From Bin55 sp009840545 (GTDB lineage: Bacteria > Pseudomonadota > Gammaproteobacteria > Pseudomonadales > Azotimanducaceae): DNA of 64,000 nucleotides. The position numbers were made by a program, and so were the translations under genes. The notes below the pieces were generated by a model. That model searched no databases. It was not told where the DNA came from and was given only the letters and a program-made list of their open reading frames with translations. Shown piece by piece: positions 45,814 through 55,132 of the stretch; position 1 is the stretch's first letter; every line of letters begins with the position of its first letter. Location of the stretch: assembly GCA_965208815.1 (NCBI GenBank), contig OZ242357.1, positions 1,240,001 through 1,304,000 on the forward strand. Direction: 5' to 3'.

Positions 45814-47595
45814 ATGATGAGAATTTGGATTAGTCTCATAGCGACTGTTTTCATCACGCATGCTGTTGGTGCAATCGACGGGGACCATCCAAAAAAGTGG
45901 GCAATTGAGGGTCAATTCATCACAAAAGATCAGAAAACCCTTCAGCAGGTCGACGACGAGACTCAGGGCTCCCAGCAACCGACCGCAACTGTCACAGCAA
46001 ACTACTCTAACGAAGAAGGCGAAATCCAAAATGTCGAAATCGCTTCAGGTAGATTTGACAAAGGCAAAATCTTGTTGGAAGGGGAAATTGACACACCGAC
46101 CGACGTGCGAATTTCAATCGAAATGGGACAAGAGGAACCTCTTTGGATAGATGCACTACTGGTTCCTGATGGCGCGCTTGTAAACTTCGTGCTACGGAAA
46201 GGAAGAGACTCAAAAACTCATCAGTTATCGCTATTCGGGGCTGTTCGACGAAGCAAATCGACGGAGAACAGATTTACGATCAAAGGCAACCTCGGATCTT
46301 TAGGAGGAGATCGACTTGATCCCTCTGTAACTGTAATCGTTTTTCCATGGAAAGATTCTAGAGACGGTTCTGTAGTTAGACCAATCAGTCTAATTCTCGA
46401 CGACGGCAAGTTTCTGATCGAAGGCGATGTCCAAGAGCCTCAAATCGTAGATATTTTGTTTTTTAATAGAGGCACCCTCGACGTAGATATAACGAAAGCG
46501 ATAGTCGAACCCAATTCTGAAATAACAGTTTCTTGGCGTAAAGTTGGTCGATGGTATTCGAATAAGAAGGAACTGCTCGTTACGGCGAAAGAAGGGCGGC
46601 ACGTAGAACTTATTGAGAGCTGGCGAGAGAGTAAAGAGTACTTACAAGCAATAAATGCTTGGCAGGTCTCAAGGGCGATGTCTCCCAATCCCCTATTTAC
46701 AAGCGAAGAGACAGAGAATAATGACGAGTACGCTCAAAAGGCATTGGAAACATTTGTCTCCACCGCTGATGAGGGATGTACAGACATCAAAGTCGAATTT
46801 GACAGGCTGGTCTCAGCGGGTGCGCAGATGAGTCGTGAAGAGAGTTCCGAATATGCAAAGCTAAGTCGAGACAGTCAACGCCTGCAAGACATTCGCACCA
46901 ACGCGCTGCGGAATATAGCCGAGAATTCTGAAGATCCTATTAATGTGCTACTTGCAATGGAATTGGGAGCTTTCAGCAATGACGATATCAATCAAGAGAT
47001 TGCGCTGGACATCTACGACAGACTCGCCAACGAACTCGATGAGGAAATGGTAGCTAGAAGAGTGACTCCGCTTCAAGAAGATCTTGTTCGTCAAATTGCT
47101 CGAAAAAAAGCGTACAAGGAATTGTTTCCAGGGCAGAAAGTACCGGATGCGACGCTCTTCAACTTGCAGCACGAAGCAGTAGAGATTTATGAAGTACTCG
47201 AAGAGAACGACTTTGTACTAATCGACTTCTGGACCTTCTGGAAGAGTGGATGTGTACGGTGTAAAGAGGCTCTTCCCATCATGAAATCCCTGTACGATGA
47301 ATACGGTTTACGTGGATTCGAGATTATTTCTATTTCCATTGACAATAGTCATCAATCATGGGTGGAAGCTTCCGAGCAACGAGCAGTGCCCTGGATCAAC
47401 CTCGGCGAAAACGAAGGAAGCAAGGGTGCCGTTGCCTATGCATACGCAAATCCACAACGGGTTTTCATCCCTCCAAGAAACTATCTGGTTGATAGCAACG
47501 GATGCATTTTGACGGAAGTTTTCTCTACTGATACTCTTGAGAAATTCCTCGTTGCGCACTTGGGTGCCGATGCGGATTCGCAAAACCCGAACTAG
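45814..47595 (+). CDS. Family B secreted protein with C-terminal thioredoxin domain
   Basis: 593 residues from the ATG at 45814, with AGGAG seven bases upstream; a GTG at 45787 is rejected. It has a signal peptide (MMRIWISLIATVFITHAVGA). Residues about 25-270 look like two beta-sandwich-type segments, each ending in DGKFLIEGDV-like (G-K-[IF]-L-[LI]-E-G) strands, similar in layout to the DUF4369 domain that precedes thioredoxin in Bacteroidota TlpA proteins. The C-terminal about 150 residues are the thioredoxin domain, but the active site reads WKSGCVRCKEALP: CVRC with an extra residue after the usual tryptophan. It ends near VFIPPRNYLVDSNGC. Predicted periplasmic; activity uncertain. Confidence 0.78.
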   Translation: MMRIWISLIATVFITHAVGAIDGDHPKKWAIEGQFITKDQKTLQQVDDETQGSQQPTATVTANYSNEEGEIQNVEIASGRFDKGKILLEGEIDTPTDVRISIEMGQEEPLWIDALLVPDGALVNFVLRKGRDSKTHQLSLFGAVRRSKSTENRFTIKGNLGSLGGDRLDPSVTVIVFPWKDSRDGSVVRPISLILDDGKFLIEGDVQEPQIVDILFFNRGTLDVDITKAIVEPNSEITVSWRKVGRWYSNKKELLVTAKEGRHVELIESWRESKEYLQAINAWQVSRAMSPNPLFTSEETENNDEYAQKALETFVSTADEGCTDIKVEFDRLVSAGAQMSREESSEYAKLSRDSQRLQDIRTNALRNIAENSEDPINVLLAMELGAFSNDDINQEIALDIYDRLANELDEEMVARRVTPLQEDLVRQIARKKAYKELFPGQKVPDATLFNLQHEAVEIYEVLEENDFVLIDFWTFWKSGCVRCKEALPIMKSLYDEYGLRGFEIISISIDNSHQSWVEASEQRAVPWINLGENEGSKGAVAYAYANPQRVFIPPRNYLVDSNGCILTEVFSTDTLEKFLVAHLGADADSQNPN

Positions 47596-47716
47596 AACGG
47601 GTTGACGCAAGCAATCCGGCACATGACTAATCCTCTTACCTCAAACATCAAGCAAAGTGCAGGATTGAAAACAATGATGAACTCCGGCATTACTAGACAC
47701 TGAAAAGCCGACGCTG

Positions 47717-48230
47717 GAGATGCTTTTACCATTCCCAGCAAAATATGACCGCTAAAGGCGTTTGACTACCAGCTGAATCACCAATCGCACCCGGATAACG
47801 ATGATTGGTCTTATGTTAAGGACATCCGCGTATACCGACACCAAACGCTCTTTTAGAGTGGGTCAAGAACCTCAAAACACTTAAACCACACCAACAAGTA
47901 GCATTGGGGGAGTTTGTAGACTCTTGGATGTTCTTTGATCTATGGACGATTGACATTAAATCAGGCTGTGCGCTGCAAGAAATCGCCAAGGCGATGCGTG
48001 TTGCCTGCGCTATGGCATTGATACCTGTGCACTACAAAAACTCAGTTGCCCGGGGTTATTGCGGCAGCGGTCGAGAGCCAGACGAACGGGAGCTGCTCAT
48101 TCAATTCACAAAACTTGGCATTGACCCAAAATCCCAAAGGAGGGGATTTGCGTCGTCAACGAGCAAACCGATCGATCTATAGTTAAGTCGAGAACCATTC
48201 GAGAGAGTTTCGAATGGAGCTCTTCGATCC
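47717..48230 (+). repeat. Copy 1 of a duplicated 0.5-kb segment with a broken gene
   Basis: Closely matches 60048-60588 (copy 2), base for base over long stretches, with a few small deletions in its first 150 bases. It holds the C-terminal part of an unknown gene. The frame from about 47830 to the TAG ending at 48182 reads NALLEWVKNLKTLKPHQQ, then YCGSGREPDERELLIQFTKL. The 5' part that is open in copy 2 is disrupted by deletions here. Where copy 2 has a TAG, this copy has CGG (Arg). Both look like decayed or decaying relatives of one ancestral 161-residue protein. I do not recognise the family. Confidence 0.8.
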
Positions 48231-49221
48231 GGAATCGGCTCGAAAGGCACTGTTTCAGCCGGTGGAGGATGCGAGTTACCACGTTCGATTAACAGGCTCA
48301 ACTCGCCGCGTGCATTGCTATCCGTGCTTCATTTAGTCTGTGGGCCACGCCTTCTGGGACGCAGACACCAGACTGGTCTGCCGCGAGCTCGAAACATTGG
48401 GCTACCTGCGATATCCTGCGTTCGATGCGATGAGGTACGAAGCAGGCATTCCTTCCCTGATGGACCATGTGCTGCGCGACGCTGAAGCCGGAGAAAGGGG
48501 AGGGCTCAATTGACGCCCAAAGAAGAGGGCATTCGATGAAAAGAAGGCGATTGGGACCATTGCCCTTGAACAATGACCTTAGATGCGCCTCTTTTAAATC
48601 CTCATTCCTAGGGATTGAAAAGCCACATTAATCGTATGAAAATTTCACCGGCGATTAGATAACTAGACCTTTGCCGGCTGTATCCTTGGGAGGAAATGAT
48701 GCGGCTGACGAAAGAATCTCATAGACTTACAGGACTAGAGAGAGATTGTTCAAGCCCATGGACCTGAGAAGCGAGTTCAGTGAGAATTTCTGTTGTTCTT
48801 TCTGTACTGCTCGAGAGGATTCTTGGCCACCTGAATTCTATGTGATGCGCGTTTCTTCTATGTTATCTCTCGATGAATCCATATAGGGTTCTAGATGGTC
48901 AGCATCTGCAGACTTGTGGAAGGGCAAGCGCCAAAATCGCTCGCTAAGGTCGTGGATTTGAATTTCGCGGGTCAAAATCCGTTCCGGGATGCTGTAGCCC
49001 GACTCGAACAGCTTCCGGCAACCACCTGTTAAAGTGCAAGAGCCATTGGAAGTTGCGATCATCCTGTGAGCTGTGACGAGGTAACCACAAAGACTGACCG
49101 CTGTTCTGGCGACAGGTTCTGTGGAGGAGTACCACATCTCCATGTATCCACTGATGAAGTTCTCGGATCGAATGACACTGAACCGTCTAGACGACCACTT
49201 CTTCAACTCGCTTTCGATTGG
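48231..49221. other. About 1 kb without supported gene
   Basis: Short frames exist on both strands but none has a ribosome site, a recognised domain or consistent coding character. A plus-strand stretch around 48350-48510 reads DTRLVCRELETLGYLRYPAF with a stop upstream, and is somewhat GC-rich; it may be a fragment of an old gene. Nothing else is assigned. Confidence 0.35.
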
Positions 49222-51063
49222 TTATTGTGCTGTGCGCTGCCTAACTTCTTCCGCGTCCTTTTCGTTTAAGAAAGAGGTCGCATGCTCAATTTCATCAACA
49301 GTCAACGTAGGTTTATCGTGTTGGCGCATCAGGAGCTCTCTTGCAAGTGGCGACTTGATCTCATCTGATTCAAGATTAACGAGAGACTCAAGCATTTGTT
49401 TGGAGTCTTGCACTGCCCAATCATAGCCAACCCGGTAGTAACCAAAATTTCGGTCCTCATCGGGCAACTGTTTCACTACGCCCAAGCCCCGCACAGGGTC
49501 TCCCGCTTTTACAAGTTGAGACGCTACCCACCCTGCAGCAAAGAGCATGGATTCTTCCCTCACTTGCTCTAGCAGCCCGATGGCGGAATCGATATTCACC
49601 TTAGACAGTTCGACGATGACCGTGTTTTCCAACTGACTCCCACCGCGCTCCACAGGTTGTGCCAAAGCAACCTGCATAGCATGTTGAAAATCTATGTATA
49701 CAAGCTTGCGTATTACCGCATCGATCACATCGATCCTCCTGGGGTTTTGGGCTTGAGAGTCTGACAACGCCCACGCCATCGCCTCCTTGGGATCGGATTT
49801 GGCCCATTCTTGGGCCAAACGAATCGCTACGGTCGAGGTACTCTCCACTTTGTCAGTCACCGAGTCCATTAAATGCAACGCCTGTTCCGGCGACGTACGC
49901 GCCAAGGATGCTACTGCTTCCTCAATCGCGGCCAGTCGTCCGTCCCGGGATAGCATGTCGATCCAAACTGTCAACTCGTCAGGATCGTGTCGCACCCACT
50001 CTTTGACAACTGCCGATTCCAAATACGAAAAGTCCGGAGATTTGGGGAGCGAATAGAGCGCATCAAACGCCGCTTCAGGATCAGACTTGACCCACTGCTT
50101 CAATACCGGTTGCAAGAGAAACGAGTGCTCCTCGGATTGTGATTCAGCCAGGTAATCCAACACACCCTTAGGGTTATCTTCAGCTACTGCCACCATCAAG
50201 TTCGATTTGAAGCTAAAATCTTGTGACTCTGAGGATATCGCCTCAATTCGAGAAAGCATGTCCAACCCCTCGCGGTCAATCCAGTTCCTGGCAATTGCAA
50301 TGAAGGAGTTGATCTGAAGAGCGTCAGACACGCTGTCTGTGGCTAATTCAATCCAAGCTCGTTCCGGTTCATCGACTAGGTCGTTCGAGTTCCGTTCGCT
50401 TATCCAATGAAGAGCATGATTTTCGTTTTCGATTTGTTTGGCGATATCACGAAGTTGTGCTTCGGACAAGTCGCTCCGTTGCTCGAGGATTGTTTCCTAT
50501 GCAACGATTCGTACGGATCGTACAAGAGTTTTCGCGCCGTCGATCGCCGCATCCAGGTCCGATAGGGAGAGTTCTCTAAATATCCCGGGCACAACATCGA
50601 CTTGTTTGTGCGTGGGATATCTTTTCAATTGTTGAAGTGCTGTCTTCGAATCTAGGGCGGTCAGTCGACGGAAGATATCAGTTTGAATATTCGTTCTCTG
50701 GTTTTCCAACGGGACTTTCTCGGAGTGTCCGAGAAACTGAACTAGCTCCTTTACGCTTGCGTTTGAAAGTATCCGGTACAACGCCGCGCTTCGTTCAAAA
50801 TCGCTCTCATAGCTGGACAATTGCGTCAAGTCGACTGGCGAATCCGTGAACAAGTCTATGGAATCGTTCTGATTGCTTGTTTCCAAGTTCCCGGACAAGG
50901 TATTTTGTGAATTGGAGGATGCGTTCGAGTGTGAAATCTGCTCAATGCCTCTTACGACTCCTAGGTAGCCAAGATACAAGGCAATTGAAAGACATATGCC
51001 GATTGCTATTCCGATGATGTAGGGACGAAGAACAGTGGAATTTTTGGATGATGCAGATTCCAT
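49222..51063 (-). pseudogene. Family A helical-repeat gene interrupted by one in-frame TAG
   Basis: A full-length family A frame of 613 codons starting at the ATG at 51063: anchor helix LRPYIIGIAIGICLSIALYLGYL, then SSYESDFERSAALYRILSN. A single TAG at 50497-50499 interrupts it within the region RSVRIVA(stop)ETILEQRSDLSEAQ; the same frame continues without shift to the end. Downstream it keeps the hallmark ALAQPVERGGSQLE, LLEQVREES and the C-terminus. Every other residue run aligns with intact paralogues. So it is either a recent nonsense mutation or a sequencing artefact. A restart at an internal start codon (50469) could give a 415-residue product without the anchor. Confidence 0.8.
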
Positions 51064-51222
51064 TTAAAGAACCATGATCGTATTTAAGGGAGTTATCGTC
51101 GCGCAGGTCAAATTTTTCATTTCTCCTTAAATTTACAAAAGCATGCGTACCCATGGCAGTTTCCATTCTTGCTGCGAACTTTATCGCATCGCGACAAGCG
51201 CCCATGCTGCTTGCGGCACGAT

Positions 51223-51333
51223 TCATACGTTTACATGGGTCTGCTCACACGCTCCTGGATGAACACTTACTGCCGTGCCGAACAAGACTGCAGAGCATAG
51301 TGCTGCCAAGATTTTTGATGATTTTTTGCGCAT
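51223..51333 (-). CDS. Tiny secreted peptide after a family D gene
   Basis: 36 codons: MRKKSSKILAALCSAVLFGT plus a short mature part ending GACEQTHVNV. A positively charged start and hydrophobic stretch make a good Sec signal; the mature part holds one cysteine and a histidine (C-E-Q-T-H). Its position, just downstream of a family D gene, matches the second tiny ORF at 52.3 kb. The TGA stop overlaps an ATG of another frame (ATGA). Too short for normal gene calling; no strong ribosome site. It may be a true peptide or a truncated one. Confidence 0.4.
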   Translation of the reverse strand: MRKKSSKILAALCSAVLFGTAVSVHPGACEQTHVNV

Positions 51334-51359
51334 TTCAATTGATTACTTTAGGTTGTACG

Positions 51360-52082
51360 CTAAAGATCCAGCTGTGTAAAACACGCCCTTGCATCCATGG
51401 TCCCATGCACGAGGACAACATCCTTAAATTTAGTCTCTTGTCCTGAATACGCCAATGCGATTGCCAAGGGTATGTTTCCACTTACCGCTTCCGTTTCAAT
51501 TAGTTCAATCCAGTCACCAAAAATCAATCTACTCTTGGTGCCGATTCTCTCGATGGACTTGTCGAGGCACTCTTTGAATTCTTCCATTTCCTCGGGATGA
51601 GACTCCTCAAAGGGAGAGAGTGTGTCCACAGCGACTTCTCCGTTTCCTTTCTCTCGCTGAATGAGGGCAATCTGGAATACCAGGGCATCCCCCATCATTC
51701 CAAAGATCACTCTCGAGTCCGCCCTTGTGGCGTCGGACAGTTTCGAATCATAGGAATCAATACGAGCCACGTGTTCGTCTATCTCCTCGTCCTTCATTCC
51801 CCACGCTTTCAGTGCGGTCTTCGAGGCAGTTCGCAACTTATCCAGTCCATCCCTTGTCCTCCACGCAGGAGAGGTAACTATCGAGTGAAGATCGGGCGCA
51901 GCTTTCTCCAAGTCATCGAGCCGTGTTTTGGTCAATGGACCGATGGGTAAACCTTCTACAAATGAATCCACCTCCTCGACGTCAAAGTCGCAACACTCGA
52001 CATCATCATTTTCGTTTGCGAGCACTCCGGCCATGCACAACAGATACACCGACGCTGCTAGTAGAGTCAAGTATTTCTTCAC
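51360..52082 (-). CDS. Family D secreted protein
   Basis: 240 residues with a signal peptide (MKKYLTLLAASVYLLCMAGVLA). The mature start NENDDVECCDFDVEEVD has a pair of adjacent cysteines. The remainder is probably helical. It aligns along its length with the protein at 52.3 kb: PDLHSIVTSPAWRTRDGLDKLRT, then ESHPEEMEEFKECLDKSI and TKSRLIFGDWIELIE. One more cysteine is conserved in ECLD. No known family recognised. It is probably periplasmic or secreted. It sits between the two tiny peptide ORFs on the minus strand. Confidence 0.75.
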   Translation of the reverse strand: MKKYLTLLAASVYLLCMAGVLANENDDVECCDFDVEEVDSFVEGLPIGPLTKTRLDDLEKAAPDLHSIVTSPAWRTRDGLDKLRTASKTALKAWGMKDEEIDEHVARIDSYDSKLSDATRADSRVIFGMMGDALVFQIALIQREKGNGEVAVDTLSPFEESHPEEMEEFKECLDKSIERIGTKSRLIFGDWIELIETEAVSGNIPLAIALAYSGQETKFKDVVLVHGTMDARACFTQLDL

Positions 52083-52175
52083 AATAGATTTCTTCCTCGA
52101 ATGGGTATTTCCGTTGTCCGATTATCAGGAGATACCATGCGAATTCTCCACAACGCGCCACATGAAATGAACTGT

Positions 52176-52346
52176 TCAGTGCCAAAAGAGCGCTAATGCT
52201 GTCAGTGGAGTTTTGTCAAGCCGTTCGGTGGCCTCAAGACACGATTCATGTGCTGTTGCGCAGGTAGCTTTTGCAGTCACGGCACCAAACAGTAACCCGA
52301 CGGCTATCGCCGCTGCAAAAGAAAGTCTTCAGAAATTAACTTTCAT
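52176..52346 (-). pseudogene. Tiny secreted-peptide ORF with TGA in its signal sequence
   Basis: An ATG at 52344-52346 preceded by an ideal GGAGG at the correct distance starts MKVNF, then a TGA at 52329-52331. The same frame continues RLSFAAAIAVGLLFGAVTAKA, an obvious signal peptide, and then TCATAHESCLEATERLDK to a stop at 52176. The ATG overlaps the end of the 52.3-kb family D gene. No other start codon follows before the hydrophobic stretch. So it is probably a nonsense-broken secreted peptide with two cysteines; TGA readthrough is a remote alternative. Confidence 0.5.
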
Positions 52347-53064
52347 TGGCACCCTCCAGATGTTCGGCGTAGCACACACTTTGGTCGGAAGGCGCCTTGT
52401 CTCCAAAGGCTATGGCAATAAGTTTCTGCGCTATTTCATTGTGAGCCATGACATTTGTCGTGAGAATGTCTGAGTCTTTGGGCTCCTGTTCGATTTGGTC
52501 CATCCATTCGCCAAATACGAGCCTTGTCTTTGTGTACATTTTTGCGATGGACGTGTCCAGACACTCTCTGTATCCTGCCAGAGCTTCTGGATGTGATTCG
52601 TGGATTATCGAATAGGCCTCGAAAAATGCATCTGCCCCGTCCCTCATCACTTCGAGGTTGGCGAAATGAAGGAGCATTGCGTCCGCGACTAGACCGAAGG
52701 TCATGTTTAGGTCATCCATTGACTCAGACCCAATTGGCACGTTTGACACATACTGGTCAATGCGGATCAAGTGGTCATTAACGTCCTCGACCTTCATGCC
52801 CACTGCACCGAGAGTCGGCTTGACAACGGTACGCAACTGTTCTACACCGTCCGTGGTTTCCCACCCTGCAGACGTCACGGTCAAGTGTAGATCCGGCAGG
52901 GCATTCTTCAGGAGTTCGAGAAGGCCGTCGGGCAATATGCCCCGAGTTGACAGATCGATCGCTTCTCCTTCACAGCAAGTGTCGTCGTTCTTTTCGGCCA
53001 ATGCTGGAATGCAAAGCAGGACAACACAAACTGCGTTTGCAACCATGCTGATTGACTTCATCAT
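52336..53064 (-). CDS. Family D secreted protein (paralogue)
   Basis: 242 residues with a signal peptide (MVANAVCVVLLCIPALA) and an adjacent cysteine pair just after it (NDDTCCEGEA). It is a full-length paralogue of the 51.4-kb protein: PDLHLTVTSAGWETTDGVEQLRT, ESHPEALAGYRECLDTSI and TKTRLVFGEWMDQIEQE. The same cysteine in ECLD is kept. Function unknown. It is divergent from the family B gene at 53.2 kb; the about 165-base gap probably holds both promoters, so the two could be co-regulated. Confidence 0.75.
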   Translation of the reverse strand: MMKSISMVANAVCVVLLCIPALAEKNDDTCCEGEAIDLSTRGILPDGLLELLKNALPDLHLTVTSAGWETTDGVEQLRTVVKPTLGAVGMKVEDVNDHLIRIDQYVSNVPIGSESMDDLNMTFGLVADAMLLHFANLEVMRDGADAFFEAYSIIHESHPEALAGYRECLDTSIAKMYTKTRLVFGEWMDQIEQEPKDSDILTTNVMAHNEIAQKLIAIAFGDKAPSDQSVCYAEHLEGANES

Positions 53065-53230
53065 GGGAGGTTCCTTACATCAAGGGATACGAAAAAGTGG
53101 ATATATGTTACAGGTGAAACTAAAATTCTGACAAGCCAAATTTGAAGCTATCTCATTGAAACTATGACAGTGAAGTTTGCATCTACTTGAGTACGCAAGT
53201 TTCCGATGGGATTTTGGAGGGGGACAAACC

Positions 53231-55045
53231 GTGAAGAGTATTTTAGGTCTCTTAGTTCTAGTCAGCGCGTCGTTGACAGTTCTTGCTAGCACTGTTGATT
53301 CGCAAAGGGCGTTCACGATACGCGGCACGTACATCGCCGACGATTCAAGTGTGTACGAGAGCGTTGAAACCACTCCCAATGAAGCAGAAAGGATTGACCT
53401 ATCCACAACAATCGTTGAAGTTACGTATAAGCAAACAAATGAGGCTGGAGAATCCGAAACAGTAGAGTTGGCTACTGGAAAATTCGTGGACGGCAAAGTC
53501 TCTTTGACCGGCAAAATCGACGAGCCAATGGACATTTTGATTTCGGTCCAAACAGACACAGGTAGCTCACTAACACTTCCAGCCGTTGCTATTCCTGGCG
53601 CAGACGAGATTGAATTTGCATTGCTGGATTTTCAATCGTTTCCTCCCGATCGGTTGGCATCTGTAGGGGCTTCTCGAAGGGTCAGGGATCCAAGCAAGAA
53701 ATTCACAATTTCAGGCAAATTGAGTTCAATCGACAAGGATCTGTCTCTTGCTAACATCAGGGTTTCTGGATGGGGATTTGACGATCGAGGTAATCAGAAG
53801 GCTATAGATTCTGGAGACATGCTGCTTAGAGATGATCAGTTTGTATTTGAAGGCGAAATTGAGGAAGCCACCTTGCTATCGATACGTATTGCGCAGGGAC
53901 AAGATCCTTACTTTTGGACGCAGACTCAAGCAGTTGTCGAACAAGGTAGTGAGATCACTGTGTATTCTCCGGGATCTGCAAACCAAATCATCGCTACTGC
54001 TGACTCAGGAAGGCATGCTAGGCTCATCGAAAGCTGGCAGCAGAACGAGAAATACCTCGCGAAAATGCATGAGTACGGAGAGGCATTGCGAGAATTTGAA
54101 ACACAACAGGATGCTGAACCCCTTGTAGTCGAGGAAAGCACTCAGGCCGGTCTCAATACAGACAAAATCGATACAGAAAGTGAAGAAACTGCAACAGGAA
54201 AAGAGAACGAAGAAGAGACGAGAACTGTACTGAAAATGGAGACTACGTTGGCCGAGGGTTGCGAGCACGTTTCGCTCGAAGACCTGAGACGAGAAGCCAC
54301 CGACCTGTCGAACGAAGAAAATCTACCTCGACACTTCCTCCTCGCTCAAGAAATGGAAGAAATCAAGATCGAAACCTTGGAGAGTATCGCAATCAATGCC
54401 GAAGATCCGTTCGATTCACTGCTAGCGATGGAGCTTGGAGCACTCAGTTTTAGGTCCAAAAACCGAAATCAGGGTTTAATCGTCTATGACAGGATATCCA
54501 AGTTACTTGATGACGGAATAGTTGCCCGTCGCGTGACACCCCGACGGAATTCCTTGGCATCAAACATCGAAGTCATTGAAAATGACGAGCGACTGGTGCC
54601 CGGTCAGAAAGCTCCGGATTTCTCTCACCCCGATCTGGAAGGCAACGAAACCTCTCTTCAAGAGGTGCTTGACGAGAATGAGGTTGTACTCATTGACTTC
54701 TGGGCTTCGTGGTGCGCCCCGTGCATTGCAAAGTTTCCAGAAATGAAGGAGTTGTATGCCAACTATGATGAAAGTGGATTCGAAATCTTGTCGAACTCTA
54801 TTGACAGCACCCATGAAGCATGGGCTGAAGCTTCCGAAGAGCACCGACTACCGTGGACTAGCGTTGGCGAGATCGAGGGCTGGGAAGGCAAAACCACTCG
54901 CGCATACGGGGTGCGACACATCCCGAAGAGCTATCTCCTCGACTCCCAAGGCTGCATCATTCAGAAGGACATTGTGATTGAGGATCTCAAAGATGTCCTT
55001 ATTGCACGTTTTGGTGATGCTTCTATTGGGGATAGTTCCGAGTGA
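53231..55045 (+). CDS. Family B secreted protein with thioredoxin domain (WCAPC)
   Basis: 604 residues from the GTG at 53231, chosen because GGAGGGGG precedes it and a signal peptide (MKSILGLLVLVSASLTVLA) then begins at once; an in-frame TTG at 53177 lacks both. Residues about 20-270 hold two beta-rich repeats (FTIRGTYIADD ... GKVSLTGKIDEP, and KFTISGKLSSID ... DDQFVFEGEIEE), DUF4369-like in layout. A charged linker and a helical segment with GCEHVSLEDL follow. The thioredoxin domain (last about 150 residues) has FWASWCAPCIAKFP and the cis-proline VRHIPKSYLLD. Predicted periplasmic thiol oxidoreductase. A family A gene follows on the same strand, 87 bases away. Confidence 0.85.
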   Translation: MKSILGLLVLVSASLTVLASTVDSQRAFTIRGTYIADDSSVYESVETTPNEAERIDLSTTIVEVTYKQTNEAGESETVELATGKFVDGKVSLTGKIDEPMDILISVQTDTGSSLTLPAVAIPGADEIEFALLDFQSFPPDRLASVGASRRVRDPSKKFTISGKLSSIDKDLSLANIRVSGWGFDDRGNQKAIDSGDMLLRDDQFVFEGEIEEATLLSIRIAQGQDPYFWTQTQAVVEQGSEITVYSPGSANQIIATADSGRHARLIESWQQNEKYLAKMHEYGEALREFETQQDAEPLVVEESTQAGLNTDKIDTESEETATGKENEEETRTVLKMETTLAEGCEHVSLEDLRREATDLSNEENLPRHFLLAQEMEEIKIETLESIAINAEDPFDSLLAMELGALSFRSKNRNQGLIVYDRISKLLDDGIVARRVTPRRNSLASNIEVIENDERLVPGQKAPDFSHPDLEGNETSLQEVLDENEVVLIDFWASWCAPCIAKFPEMKELYANYDESGFEILSNSIDSTHEAWAEASEEHRLPWTSVGEIEGWEGKTTRAYGVRHIPKSYLLDSQGCIIQKDIVIEDLKDVLIARFGDASIGDSSE

Positions 55046-55132
55046 TGCCTCGATTCCATATTGGATAATTTCCACGTGGCGTAGCCACCCGCTCCCAAAC
55101 ACTCAACAGCTGTAAACCTTGCGAAGGCGATA

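Noticed and set aside
48298..48573. A 91-codon minus-strand frame
   Set aside because: Lies opposite a slightly coding-like plus-strand stretch, no support for either as a gene.
48838..49206. A 122-codon minus-strand frame after the interrupted family A gene
   Set aside because: No ribosome site, no recognised motif, and a competing overlapping frame on the same strand. Coding character is weak.
50942..51226. A 94-codon frame starting at the overlapping ATGA of the tiny peptide
   Set aside because: It runs into the start of the family A gene in another phase and has no recognisable features; it may be a frameshifted tail of the peptide gene, but this cannot be shown.
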